Positions 53,084-62,104 of a stretch of DNA of 64,000 bases are shown piece after piece. The stretch lies in the NCBI RefSeq assembly GCF_014203545.1, contig NZ_JACHJG010000008.1, forward strand, positions 62,001-126,000. Direction: 5' to 3'. A program made the position numbers and the translations under genes. This DNA is from Streptomyces netropsis (GTDB taxonomy: Bacteria; Actinomycetota; Actinomycetes; Streptomycetales; Streptomycetaceae). The notes under the pieces are model-generated. The model was given only the letters and a program-made list of their open reading frames with translations. It was not told the origin of the DNA and did no database searches. Positions within the stretch are counted from its first letter, which is position 1. Every line of letters starts with the position of its first letter.

Positions 53084-54063
53084 GACGCCTCCTCCTGGCC
53101 GCGGCGGCCGCTACCACCGCGGTGCTCACCCTCACCGCCTGCGGAACGACCGAGCCCGCCACCGACGACGCGAAGAAGACCGCCGAGCCCATCACCCTCA
53201 CCGACGCGAAGGGCGCAAAGGTGGAGCTCGACGGCCCGGCCAAGAAGGTCGTCGGCACCGAGTGGAACGTCGTCGAGAGCCTGGTCTCGCTGGGCGTCGC
53301 CCCCGCCGGCGTCGCCGACGTCAAGGGCTACAAGACCTGGAACACCGCGGCCCCGCTCAAGAACGACCCCAAGGACATCGGCACCCGCGGCGAGCCGAGC
53401 ACGGACACCATCGCCTCCCTGTCGCCTGACCTCATCGTCGCCACCGACGACCTCAAGCCGGCCGTCGTGAAGCAGCTGCGCAAGGTCGCCCCGGTCCTGG
53501 AGGTGCGCGCCGCCGACGCCTCCGACCCGATCGGGCAGATGACCAAGAACCTCGACCTCATAGCCAAGGCCACCGGCACCACGCAGCAGGCCGAGAAGCT
53601 CAAGAAGGACTTCCAGGCGAAGCTGGGCGAGGGCAAGAAGGCGCTCGCCGACGCCGGCCACGCCGGGGCGAAGTACGCCTTCGCCGACGGCTACGTCGTC
53701 TCCAACCAGGTCACGATCAGGCCGTACACCAGCGGCTCGCTCATCGGGGCGGTCAACGAGAAGCTCGGCCTGAAGAACGCCTGGAGCGTCGAGGGCGACA
53801 AGAGCTACGGGCTCGGCTCCACCGACGTCGAGGGCCTCACCAAGCTCGACGAAGACGTGCAGTTCGCCTACATCGGCAGCGACGGCGACAAGAACAGCAC
53901 GCCGTTCGCCGGCGTCCTGGCGAAGGACTCCGCCTGGACGTCGCTGCCGTTCGTGGAGAAGGGCAACGTCCACCGGCTGCCCGACGGCATCTGGATGTTC
54001 GGCGGCCCCCAGTCGATGGGCAAGTACGTCGACTCCGTCGTCGAGGCCCTGAAGAAGAAGTAG
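53080..54063 (+). CDS. Siderophore-binding lipoprotein
   Basis: A 327-residue FecB/FhuD-type binding protein with lipobox L-T-A-C21. Typical blocks: KKVVGTEWNVVESLVSLGVAPAGVADVKGY, D-I-G-T-R-G-E-P-S-T-D-T-I-A-S-L-S-P-D-L-I-V-A-T-D and A-K-A-T-G-T-T-Q-Q-A. It would be anchored to the outer face of the membrane to capture ferric siderophore. The ligand is unknown; no siderophore synthesis gene is in the window. Start overlap with the ATPase gene gives coupling. Confidence 0.9.
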   Translation: MRRLLLAAAAATTAVLTLTACGTTEPATDDAKKTAEPITLTDAKGAKVELDGPAKKVVGTEWNVVESLVSLGVAPAGVADVKGYKTWNTAAPLKNDPKDIGTRGEPSTDTIASLSPDLIVATDDLKPAVVKQLRKVAPVLEVRAADASDPIGQMTKNLDLIAKATGTTQQAEKLKKDFQAKLGEGKKALADAGHAGAKYAFADGYVVSNQVTIRPYTSGSLIGAVNEKLGLKNAWSVEGDKSYGLGSTDVEGLTKLDEDVQFAYIGSDGDKNSTPFAGVLAKDSAWTSLPFVEKGNVHRLPDGIWMFGGPQSMGKYVDSVVEALKKK

Positions 54064-54067
54064 CACC

Positions 54068-56134
54068 ATGACCGTCACCGCCTCACCTCCCGCCACCCGT
54101 CCGCCGGCGGCCGCCTCCCGGACGGGCGCGGCCACGGCGGTGGCCGTTCTGGTCCTGCTCCTCGCGGGCCTCGCGCTCGCCGACATCACGCAGGGCACCG
54201 CCGCGGTGGGCGCCCCCGAAGTCTGGAAGGCGCTCACCGGCCGGGCGGACCCGGGCGACGCGTCCGTCGTCATCTCCTCCCGGCTGCCGAGGATGGCCGC
54301 GGGGCTGCTCGTCGGCGTCGTACTCGGCATGGCGGGCGCCGCCCTCCAGGCAGTCAGCCGCAACGTCCTCGCCTCACCCGACACCCTCGCGGTCAACGCC
54401 GGCTCCTACCTGGCCCTCGGGCTGGTCTCGGTCACCGGCGTCTCGCTCCCGCTCTTCGCCCACTCCGGCGTCGCGTTCGTCGGCGGCCTCGCCGCGGCGG
54501 CCGTCGTGCTCGGCCTGTCCGGCCTGGGCACGGGCGCCGTACGGCTCGTCCTCGCCGGCAGTTCCCTCACCCTCGGTCTGACCGCCGTCACCGAGGGGCT
54601 GCTCCTGTTGTTCCCCCAGCAGACCGAGGGCCTCTTCCAGTGGAACCAGGGCAGCATCGCCCAGCACGGGTTCGACGCCGTGCTCCAGATGGCACCGGTC
54701 GGCCTCATCGGCTTGGTCGGGCTGTTGCTCGTCGCCCGTCGCGTCGACGCCCTGGCGCTCGGCGACGACGCCGCCCGGGGCCTGGGCGTCCCCGTCCGCG
54801 GCACCCGGATCACGGTGGTGGTGCTGGCGACCCTGCTCTCCGCAGCGGCCGTCACGCTCGCCGGACCGATCGGCTTCGTCGGCCTGTGCGCCCCCGCCCT
54901 CGTCCGCCCCCTGGCCCGCAGGGTCCGCGCGTTCACCCGCGCGCGTTCGGGCATTCCGGTCGCGGGCCTGGCCGGTGCGGTGCTGGTCCTCGGCTCGGAC
55001 GTGCTCCTGCGCGCCCTCGTGCCGGCGGACGTGGCCGTCGCCGTGCCGACGGGCGTCGCCACCAGCGTCGCCGGCGCCGTGCTCCTGATCGTGATGGCCA
55101 CCCGGGTCAAGGACACCGCCGGGGCCACCGCGACCGAGCGGCTGCGCATCAGGAGCAGGGCCGTCTTCCTGACCACCACGGCCGTACTGGTGGTGGCGCT
55201 CGTCGGCGTGGCGATCGCCGCCGTACTACTGGGCGACAGCAAACTGCTGCTGGGCGACGTGGTGAACTGGGCCCAGGGCAGGGCGGGCCGGACCGTCGGC
55301 TTCGTCCTCGACACCCGCGTGCCCCGGGTCCTCGCGGCGCTCCTCGCGGGCGCGGCCCTCGCCCTGGCCGGAACGCTCATCCAGGCCGTGACCCGCAATC
55401 CGCTGGCGGAGCCCTCCACCCTGGGCGTCTCCGGCGGGGCCTCCCTCGGCGCCGTGCTCGTCGTGACGACGGTGCCGTCGGTCGGCTCTTGGGGAATCGC
55501 CGGAGCCGCGTTCGCGGGCGCCGCAGTCATGTCCGTCGTCGTCTTCGGACTCGCGGCGCGGGGCGGATTCCAGCAGAACCGGCTCGTCCTCGTCGGGTTC
55601 GGCGCCGCCACCGGGACCTCCGCCCTGATCAGCCTGATCATTGTCCTCACCGACCCGTTCAACGCGACGAAGGCCCTCACCTGGCTGTCGGGCTCCACCT
55701 ACGGGCGGACCCTGCCGGACGTGGCGCCGCTCGCCGCCGTGCTCGCCGTGGGCGTGCTCGTCGCGGTACTGCGGCGCACCGAGCTCGACCTCGTCTCGCT
55801 CGACGAGGACGCCCCCAGGCTCCTGGGGCTCGATCTGGCACGGGGACGCCTGGCCTTCCTCGTGCTGAGCGTCCTACTGGCCGCGACCGCCGTGGCGGCC
55901 GCAGGCCTGATCGGCTTCGTGGGTCTCGTGGCGCCACACGCGGCCCGGGCCCTGGTGGGCCGCCGGCACGTCCGGGTGGTTCCCGTCTCGGTGCTCCTGG
56001 GCGCCGTGCTCGTGTGCACCGCAGACCTGTTGGGCCGAACCGTGATCGCGCCGGCCCAGCTGGGCGCCGGACTGATGACTGCGGTGATCGGCACGCCGTA
56101 TTTCCTCCATCTGCTCATGCGCGGCCGCCGGTAA
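54068..56134 (+). CDS. Double-length FecCD permease
   Basis: A 688-residue permease comprising two FecCD units (about residues 1-340 and 350-688), as in FhuB. Each half has a G-A-x-L-Q-x-x-x-R-N-x-L-A-x-P conserved block (A-A-L-Q-A-V-S-R-N-V-L-A-S-P and L-I-Q-A-V-T-R-N-P-L-A-E-P) and a G-F-V-G-L-x-x-P segment near its end. A single polypeptide therefore forms both transmembrane halves. It begins 4 bp after the lipoprotein gene. Confidence 0.92.
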   Translation: MTVTASPPATRPPAAASRTGAATAVAVLVLLLAGLALADITQGTAAVGAPEVWKALTGRADPGDASVVISSRLPRMAAGLLVGVVLGMAGAALQAVSRNVLASPDTLAVNAGSYLALGLVSVTGVSLPLFAHSGVAFVGGLAAAAVVLGLSGLGTGAVRLVLAGSSLTLGLTAVTEGLLLLFPQQTEGLFQWNQGSIAQHGFDAVLQMAPVGLIGLVGLLLVARRVDALALGDDAARGLGVPVRGTRITVVVLATLLSAAAVTLAGPIGFVGLCAPALVRPLARRVRAFTRARSGIPVAGLAGAVLVLGSDVLLRALVPADVAVAVPTGVATSVAGAVLLIVMATRVKDTAGATATERLRIRSRAVFLTTTAVLVVALVGVAIAAVLLGDSKLLLGDVVNWAQGRAGRTVGFVLDTRVPRVLAALLAGAALALAGTLIQAVTRNPLAEPSTLGVSGGASLGAVLVVTTVPSVGSWGIAGAAFAGAAVMSVVVFGLAARGGFQQNRLVLVGFGAATGTSALISLIIVLTDPFNATKALTWLSGSTYGRTLPDVAPLAAVLAVGVLVAVLRRTELDLVSLDEDAPRLLGLDLARGRLAFLVLSVLLAATAVAAAGLIGFVGLVAPHAARALVGRRHVRVVPVSVLLGAVLVCTADLLGRTVIAPAQLGAGLMTAVIGTPYFLHLLMRGRR

Positions 56135-56162
56135 TACCGCGTACGCCATCGCCCACTCCAAC

Positions 56163-56197
56163 GACGCCGGGGAACCCGAAGAGGGCTCCCCGGCGTC
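56163..56197. terminator. Hairpin after the importer operon
   Basis: GACGCCGGGGA pairs with TCCCCGGCGTC around 13 bases, which can pair further. Confidence 0.75.
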
Positions 56198-56325
56198 CGT
56201 CTGCTCGTCGGGCGGGAAGCGCTCTCCCCTTCTGGGAGAAGGCGCGAGAGAGGAGACGGCAGCGGGCAGTGGGACATCCGGAAGTACTCGCCGGCCGCGT
56301 TGATCAGCCCCGCGGTGCCTTTTCG

Positions 56326-56364
56326 GTGTCTCTCCCCACCGCTCTTCCTCCCTGGGAGAGACAC
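56326..56364. terminator. Hairpin at the end of the MazG-methyltransferase gene
   Basis: GTGTCTCTCCC pairs with GGGAGAGACAC around 17 bases, directly beyond the leftward gene. Confidence 0.65.
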
Positions 56365-56366
56365 GG

Positions 56367-57503
56367 TCACGGACGGTTGGCGAGGAGGACGGTGAAGGTG
56401 TTGTTCTCGGTGAGCAGCCCGGTGCCTGCGTCGCAGTGCTCGACCAGCAGCCGCAGCGCCTGCCGTTCGAAGGCGTGCCACGTGTCCCCGAAGACGGCCC
56501 GGGAGGCGAACGAGGTCGAGGAGAGGTAGCCGATGACCTGAGTGGGAGTCCACTCCCGCTGGTCCTCGAACCGGTACTCCTGCACGTCGCTGAAGGCCGA
56601 TTCGGCAAGGACGTCGACGTAGGGGCGGTCGTGCGGATGAAAGATGTCGCCGGGGCCGGCGCGCCGGTCGTCGCCGAGGAACGACTGGATCAGCAGGCGC
56701 AGGGCCTTGGCCCAGCCGTTGTCGAGGGTCCACAGGCTCTTGTCGCCCATGACCGCGACCGTGGCCTGAGGCGCGGTCCAAGCCTCCAACTGCCGCAGGA
56801 CCGTGTCCTGACCGACCCAGTGGAAGGCCCTGCAGATCGTCACCAGATCCGCGCGCCAGGTAGCGGACGGCGGGGTGAAGTCCGCTGCCTTCACCTGGTG
56901 CAGGCGCACGGTCTGCCCTGGTCCTTGCAGATAGGGAAGGAGGCGTTCGGCCTCGGCGACCATGCCGGCATCGGGCTCGACCATGTCGACCTGCCCGAAC
57001 ACCGCGTGCAGCGCCAGCGGCACCTGACCGGTACCGGAACCGAGGTCCAGCAGCGTCGGCGCGTCGACGTCGGCGACCGAGCGGGCCAGTAGAGCGGCGG
57101 CCGGGGCCGGCAGCCCGGAGCGGTATCGGCGGTAGAAGGGAGCGGCCCCCGCGAACGGCGACGGAGAAGGCGCCGGGACCGGTCGGCTCCTGTCTCCGAT
57201 ATCACGTTCGACGATTCGGGCCAGATGCCGGGCGAAGACGTCGGCGGCGTCGGGGGCGAGCCGGTTGAGGGCGACCATCCCGGTGATGATCACGTCGCAC
57301 ACTTCGGCCTGCACGTCGTCCCAGGTGTGGGAGAAGCCCTTGCGCGGGTTCTGCCCCATCGCGCCGATCACCGCCTCGGCGGCTTCGCCGGCCTCCTCGC
57401 TGATCTTGAGGATCTGGAGGATGCGCCGCTGCTCGGCTGGCAGCGTGCTGTGGTCGTCCAGGCGCTCGGTCAGTCGCCGGACCAACTCCCACGCGTGTTC
57501 CAT
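56367..57503 (-). CDS. MazG-like NTP pyrophosphatase fused to SAM methyltransferase
   Basis: A 378-residue two-domain protein. Residues 1-105 are MazG-like, with the metal motif E-E-A-G-E-A-A-E and later Q-A-E-V-C-D-V-I-I (EExxE...ExxD); the Q-N-P-R-K-G-F-S-H-T block is typical of the actinobacterial MazG-like family. Residues 140-378 are a class I methyltransferase: LLDLGSGTGQVPLAL, then V-E-P-D-A-G-M and F-H-W-V-G. GGAGG precedes a GTG and an ATG start; ATG is reported. The fusion links nucleotide clean-up to methylation; its substrate is unknown. Confidence 0.82.
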   Translation of the reverse strand: MEHAWELVRRLTERLDDHSTLPAEQRRILQILKISEEAGEAAEAVIGAMGQNPRKGFSHTWDDVQAEVCDVIITGMVALNRLAPDAADVFARHLARIVERDIGDRSRPVPAPSPSPFAGAAPFYRRYRSGLPAPAAALLARSVADVDAPTLLDLGSGTGQVPLALHAVFGQVDMVEPDAGMVAEAERLLPYLQGPGQTVRLHQVKAADFTPPSATWRADLVTICRAFHWVGQDTVLRQLEAWTAPQATVAVMGDKSLWTLDNGWAKALRLLIQSFLGDDRRAGPGDIFHPHDRPYVDVLAESAFSDVQEYRFEDQREWTPTQVIGYLSSTSFASRAVFGDTWHAFERQALRLLVEHCDAGTGLLTENNTFTVLLANRP

Positions 57504-57986
57504 CACAAGGTTCCTCCGATGCTCTGGCGGTGGTCCGGGAGCTCGGAGGGCCCCCTCGGTCAGACTCTTCCGGGCTGCGCAAGCCGGTCCCGCAGCACGC
57601 TCCCGGGCCCTGCCGAGAGTAGTGAGGAGACCGCCGCCAGGTTCGAGGATTCGACACCATCAATCCAAGGAGGGACAGCGTCGCGCCTCGCGCCCGGGGC
57701 GGGCGGAGCCACTCTCGCCGTGTCCGCCGACTGCGGAGGGCGCCGATAACGCCACGCCGGCCTGCGGTCGAAAGGGCTGGACCTGTCACGCCCCAGGCGG
57801 CTAGGGGCAAGGGGCGTAGCCTGCCTGCTCTCGCCAGCGGATGACCGTGCTCCAGCTCATCGGCCTCCGTCCTGCGGCATCCCCCTTCACCACCACCCGC
57901 AAAGGAATGTGCCGGGGTAATTCCTCACCAACGAGGCCTGGCCCGAACTGATCGAAGACCGCGGGCGGACTTGTTGTACTGCGCGG
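57504..57986. other. Intergenic region
   Basis: 483 bp without a convincing gene. A leftward frame near 57801-57960 has codon bias (R-P-M-S-W-S-T-V-I-R-W-R-E-Q) but no recognised homology, and could be a relic. No clear palindrome was seen. Confidence 0.4.
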
Positions 57987-58418
57987 ATGGCAGATCAGAA
58001 GCAGTGCTCGGTGGTCCGCACCGGGCAGTACGAAGGAATCCAGGGCGGCACGTTCGGGGCGGGCATCAGCGCCCAGTCGGCGGGAGCGGAGCGGCTGTGT
58101 CTTCACCGGCTGGTGATGCCCGCAGGCACCCGGGGTCGCCCGCACCTGCACGAGGGCCACGAATCGGCCATCTTCATCCAGTCCGGCCAGGTCGAGGTAT
58201 GGCATGGAGAGGGCTTGGCCGAACATGTGGTGCTGCACGCGGGCGACTACCTCCACATCCCCGCCGATACCCCGCACATGCCGGTGAACAGCGGCACCGA
58301 GGACATGGTGTGCCTGGTCGCGCGGACCGACCCGGACGAGCAGGAGAGAGTACGGCTACTGGACCTACCGGCCTGGCTGGGCACTCGACTTGGTTCGCTG
58401 TCCGTCGGCGTCGGCTGA
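57987..58418 (+). CDS. Cupin domain protein
   Basis: A 143-residue single-cupin protein. RPHLHEGHESAIFIQSGQVEVWHG supplies His/His/Glu ligands, and GDYLHIPADTPHMPVNSG the second motif with the last His. Such small cupins serve as isomerases, dioxygenases or sensors. There is no signal peptide. The ATG lies 60 bp after an in-frame stop, with a weak ribosome site. A strong hairpin follows. Confidence 0.8.
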   Translation: MADQKQCSVVRTGQYEGIQGGTFGAGISAQSAGAERLCLHRLVMPAGTRGRPHLHEGHESAIFIQSGQVEVWHGEGLAEHVVLHAGDYLHIPADTPHMPVNSGTEDMVCLVARTDPDEQERVRLLDLPAWLGTRLGSLSVGVG

Positions 58419-58461
58419 CCCCGTAGAAGACAGGATCACGCGCACCGGATGAGACCCGGTG

Positions 58462-58502
58462 CCGCCGAGGAGCCGGGCGCGTCGAGCCCGGCTCCTCGGC
58501 GG
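58462..58502. terminator. 17-bp perfect hairpin
   Basis: CCGCCGAGGAGCCGGGC pairs perfectly with GCCCGGCTCCTCGGCGG around a 7-base loop, 43 bp after the cupin gene. Confidence 0.85.
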
Positions 58503-58668
58503 TACAGACACCGAAGCACCCAGCGGCCGAGTGCCCGCTCGGGCGTGGCGATCCCCGGTTCCCGGCCGGGTACCGCCTCTGCGGACCCCGGCACCCATAT
58601 ACGATCTTGGTCTCATACATGCGACAAAACCGGGACTATCCACAAGTCGCCGGGGGACAGAGGTATTT

Positions 58669-59922
58669 ATGGTGAGAACCGGGCTCACGCGTTCGGTGAC
58701 CACGCTCGCGGCCGCCGTGGCGCTGGTCGCCGGAGGCGCGGTGAGCGCGTCCGCCGAGCAGACCCCTGCCGCGCCGGACACTGGCGCGGTGCGGGCCGCG
58801 CTGCAACGCGTCGTGGACTCAGGCGCACCGGGCGCGTTCGCGGTGATCCGCGACCATGGCACCCCCGGACTCGACCGGTCGCTGGCCATCGGCAAGGCCG
58901 ACCTCGACGGCACGCCCATGGACACCGACCGGCGGTTCAGGGTCGGCAGCAACAACAAGATGTTCACCTCCGTCCTCGTGATGCGCCTCGTTGAACAAGG
59001 CCGCATCGACCTGGACAAGCCGCTACGCGACTACCTGCCGGAGGGGACACTCCCGCAGGACTGGCCCATCACCGCACGCCAGGTGATGGAGCACCGCGCC
59101 GGGGTGTACGACCACACCAACGACCTCCTCGAACAGAGCGGTGAAGAGACCACCGACGCCTTCGAAAAGCGCATCCGCAACAACGTCTACGCGCCCAAGG
59201 ACCTCGTGGCCATGTCGGTCAAGCACGGTCTGCAGTACACCCCGGGAGGCGCGTATTCGTACTCGAACACGGGTTACGTGCTGATGGGCATGGCCGCCGA
59301 GCATCTCACCGGGCGCCCCTACGCCGAGCTACTGCGCGAGCAGATCTTCAAGCCGCTCAAACTGCGCCAGACCTCCTTCACCGTGCCGAAGAAGAGCATC
59401 ACCGGCCCGCACATCACCGGCTACCTGACCAATGACGACCGCAGCAAACCGCTGCTCGACTCGACCGAGCAGACCGCGTCCTGGATCTGGAGCGCGGGAG
59501 GCGTCGTCTCCTCGGCCTCCGACCTGGACCGCTTTGTGACCGCTCTGCTCGCCGGAAGCTCCGGAGGGCTGGTCTCCGACGACTCACTGCGGCAGATGGC
59601 GAGCGTCATCCCCACAAGCACCGCAAAGATCAGCTACGGGCTGGGCCTGCGGGAGATCACGCTCTCCTGCGGCAAGGTCCTGGGCCACGGCGGAATCGTC
59701 CAGGGCTACCAGACACAGACCTTCTCCACCCCCGACGGCAAACGCACAGTCGTCCTCTTCGCCAACGCGTCCAACAACGGCGCTGTCACCCAGAGCCTGA
59801 CGAACACACTCGAGCCCGCGTTCTGCAGCAAGACAACCGCGTCCCCCGCGCCGCGCCGCTCACTGACCGGGAACAAGAAGAGCAGCCACTCCGTCCCCGC
59901 CGTCGAGGACACGCGCATCTGA
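58669..59922 (+). CDS. Secreted serine hydrolase, D-Ala-D-Ala carboxypeptidase / class C beta-lactamase fold
   Basis: A 417-residue exported enzyme (signal peptide about residues 1-28, ending S-A-E). SxxK is S94-N-N-K97, YxN is Y198-S-N, and the third motif is H340-G-G. The conserved R-Q-V-M-E-H-R-A-G-V-Y and P-G-G-A-Y-S-Y-S-N-T-G-Y blocks match R61-type DD-peptidases and esterases. The tail is basic and Ser-rich. CAGAGGT precedes the ATG. It is a paralogue of the hydrolase near 1.8 kb, which keeps Thr rather than Asn in the second motif. Confidence 0.87.
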   Translation: MVRTGLTRSVTTLAAAVALVAGGAVSASAEQTPAAPDTGAVRAALQRVVDSGAPGAFAVIRDHGTPGLDRSLAIGKADLDGTPMDTDRRFRVGSNNKMFTSVLVMRLVEQGRIDLDKPLRDYLPEGTLPQDWPITARQVMEHRAGVYDHTNDLLEQSGEETTDAFEKRIRNNVYAPKDLVAMSVKHGLQYTPGGAYSYSNTGYVLMGMAAEHLTGRPYAELLREQIFKPLKLRQTSFTVPKKSITGPHITGYLTNDDRSKPLLDSTEQTASWIWSAGGVVSSASDLDRFVTALLAGSSGGLVSDDSLRQMASVIPTSTAKISYGLGLREITLSCGKVLGHGGIVQGYQTQTFSTPDGKRTVVLFANASNNGAVTQSLTNTLEPAFCSKTTASPAPRRSLTGNKKSSHSVPAVEDTRI

Positions 59923-60279
59923 CAACGTGTAAACGCAGGGCCCAAAGCTCAGCGCTGACGGCCGAGAGTTGAGAGCCGGCATGTCCAGGCGCGCGGCAAC
60001 CCAAGGGGCGGCCGCGCGCCACCGCTCAGGCCGCTGCCCGTTCCACGGGGATCCACAGTTCCGCGAAAGAGTGCTCGCCCAACCGTCCGGCCGAACGGGA
60101 TCGGTCGGCATCAGCGGCTCGATCCGGTTCCCAACCGCATCGGCGATCCCCCTGTCGGACGGGCCCGCGATCGATCGACCGACCCGTCAACCAGGCACGC
60201 TCCAACCATGGAAAACACGATCAACCCCCTGTAGTCTCGCCACCGTTGATCATGACCAACGACCAGGGGGAACAACCAC
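59923..60279. other. Intergenic region
   Basis: 357 bp without a gene. GATCAA and TTGATC at 60219-60251 flank a probable promoter core of the following secreted protein. Confidence 0.45.
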
Positions 60280-60711
60280 ATGAGCCGCAAGATCGCGCTG
60301 ACTGTCGCCGCATGCATAGCAGCCGGCACCTCGCTCATCGCCGCACCCGCCCACGCATCCGTGCGTGACGCGTCGACTCAGGCGTCAGCGCCGGCGTCGG
60401 CCCCGGCCGCGGCATCGGGGAGCGACAGGGTCAAGTGCACCAGCATGAGCAACGGACAGCTCTGCATTTCGCTGAACACAAGCCCTTCGCGCATCGAGGT
60501 CTTCTACACCAAGAAGGCCGGCTCGACCATCCAGGCACGCCTCGGATTCCGTACCAACACTGCGGATTGGGGCCCGTGGAAGACCATCAGCACCGGCGAG
60601 CGAGCCAACACGACCTGGAACATGAGCTACCCCTGCAACAAGAAGTACGTGGGACTGCTCCAGGCCAACGGGCAGACGTTCGAGACCCCGGCAGCCGGCC
60701 CCACCTGCTGA
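60280..60711 (+). CDS. Small secreted protein
   Basis: A 143-residue exported protein with a signal peptide ending A-H-A-S (about residue 27), an Ala/Ser/Pro linker, and a compact C-terminal domain of about 90 residues with four Cys (V-K-C-T, L-C-I-S, Y-P-C-N, G-P-T-C), suggesting two disulfides. CAGGGGGAA precedes the ATG. An 18-bp terminator hairpin follows. I do not recognise the family. Confidence 0.7.
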   Translation: MSRKIALTVAACIAAGTSLIAAPAHASVRDASTQASAPASAPAAASGSDRVKCTSMSNGQLCISLNTSPSRIEVFYTKKAGSTIQARLGFRTNTADWGPWKTISTGERANTTWNMSYPCNKKYVGLLQANGQTFETPAAGPTC

Positions 60712-60784
60712 AGGACCTCTCCGGGCGCACCGGCGGCAATGAGATGACCGGGAAGCCCTGACCGAGAGTCAGGAATACAGACCT

Positions 60785-60830
60785 CGAGGTGGGGTGCGGC
60801 AGCCGGAATCGCCTGCCGCACCCCACCTCG
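60785..60830. terminator. 18-bp perfect hairpin
   Basis: CGAGGTGGGGTGCGGCAG pairs with its exact complement around 10 bases, 74 bp after the secreted-protein gene. Confidence 0.85.
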
Positions 60831-60832
60831 GA

Positions 60833-61046
60833 CGTCGTCCTGACGAACTCTCCCAGAGCCTCTCGGTACCACGGCAGACGCGCTCGTGCGAACGCCGCCA
60901 CCAGCTCCGGGCGGAGCAGCCGGTCCCGCCGCAGCACATCCGCGAGGGGGCTGCGCGCCAAGAGCTCGCCGCGGGCCGCCGCCCGCAGTTCCAACCTCCC
61001 GGTAAGTCAGGCCGGACCGCTCCTTCACCTGGAGGGGCGTACGTCA
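60833..61046 (-). other. Possible coding remnant
   Basis: A leftward frame here has strong third-position GC and a plausible helical sequence (L-A-R-S-P-L-A-D-V-L-R-R-D-R-L-L-R-P-E-L and P-W-Y-R-E-A-L-G-E-F-V), but it has no proper start and runs into the terminator hairpin. It may be a fragment of a lost gene. I cannot name a family. Confidence 0.35.
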
Positions 61047-61150
61047 CCCCCTCGACGGGGTGCGTCGCCTACTGACAGCGCGTAGCGTGCCGCCCGCCCC
61101 CGCGCGTCTTCTTCACACCCCCGGCGCCCTTACCACTACTGTCCGTGCTC

Positions 61151-61894
61151 ATGGCGACCTCTCGGCGTTCGCTCCTCGCCGCTGCGGCAACAGCCGGCAC
61201 ATCCGTGCTGCTGACGTCCGGTAGCGGGCCCGCTGCCGCTTTCGGCACAGACGATGCCGCGGGCAGAACGGCTCCCGTACGGCCCGGCTTCGACAATCTG
61301 GCCGCCGACGGCTACCGGGTGCTGGAAGGGCAGCAGGTCGGGGTACTGACGAACATGGCCGGCATCACCCGAGACTGCCGATCGATCGTAGACGTCATGC
61401 ACGCCGACGACCGGGTGCGGGTGACGGCCATCTTCACCGGGGAGCACGGCTACCGTGGCACCCCGCAGGCCGGCAAGTCCGAGGGCGACACCATCGACCG
61501 GTCCTCAGGGCTGCCCGTCTTCGACACCCATCTCAGGAGTGGCAAGGCCCTGGCGGAGGTGATCGACCGCTCGAAGGTGGACACCCTCGTCTACGACTTC
61601 CAGGACTGCGGGGCCCGTTTCTACACCTGCAACTGGACCCTCTACGACGCGATGGTCGCAGCCGCCACGGCTCGTCGGCGGTTCGTCGTCCTGGACCGGC
61701 CCAACCCCGTCACCGGGCGCCAGGCCCTCGGCCCGGTCCTGGACAAGAAGTACGCCAGCTTCGTCGGGCGCGAGCCGATCGCCCAGGCCCACGGGATGAC
61801 CCCCGGCGAGCTCGCGCTCCTCTTCAACGACCGCTTCCTCCCCGCTGCGGCCGGCCGTCGGGTCGACCTGGAGGTCGTCCCCCTCTACGGCTGA
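61151..61894 (+). pseudogene. NamZ/DUF1343-type exo-muramidase, truncated
   Basis: A 247-residue frame with a Tat-like leader (S-R-R-S-L-L, then a hydrophobic stretch). GVLTNMAGITRD, IFTGEHGYRGTPQAG, PVFDTH, VYDFQDCGARFYTC, VLDRPNPVTGR and G-M-T-P-G-E-L-A-L-L-F-N match the N-terminal Rossmann half of exo-beta-N-acetylmuramidases. The frame stops after V-V-P-L-Y-G; a TGA stands where W usually follows. The C-terminal half (about 150 residues) is absent, since the following codons are unrelated. The product is probably inactive. Confidence 0.7.
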
Positions 61895-62104
61895 CGCCGT
61901 CGGCGCCCGCCCCGCTCACGTCGCGCCGACAGCGGTCGGTCATCGCGACGCAGACGGCATGCGGAAAGTCGACCAAGGCCGAAATTCAGCTGCGCAAACC
62001 CGCACCCCATTGATGAGCTGCCGCATCACCGCTTGCATTGCCCCGACCAAAGATGTTCCTGCTGTCAGGCGTGTGCCACCGGGCACACCGCGGAGGGGGA
62101 TACC

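Noticed and set aside
57801..58277. Leftward ORF of 158 codons
   Set aside because: Mostly opposite the cupin gene. Only the distal part has codon bias, and no family is recognised.
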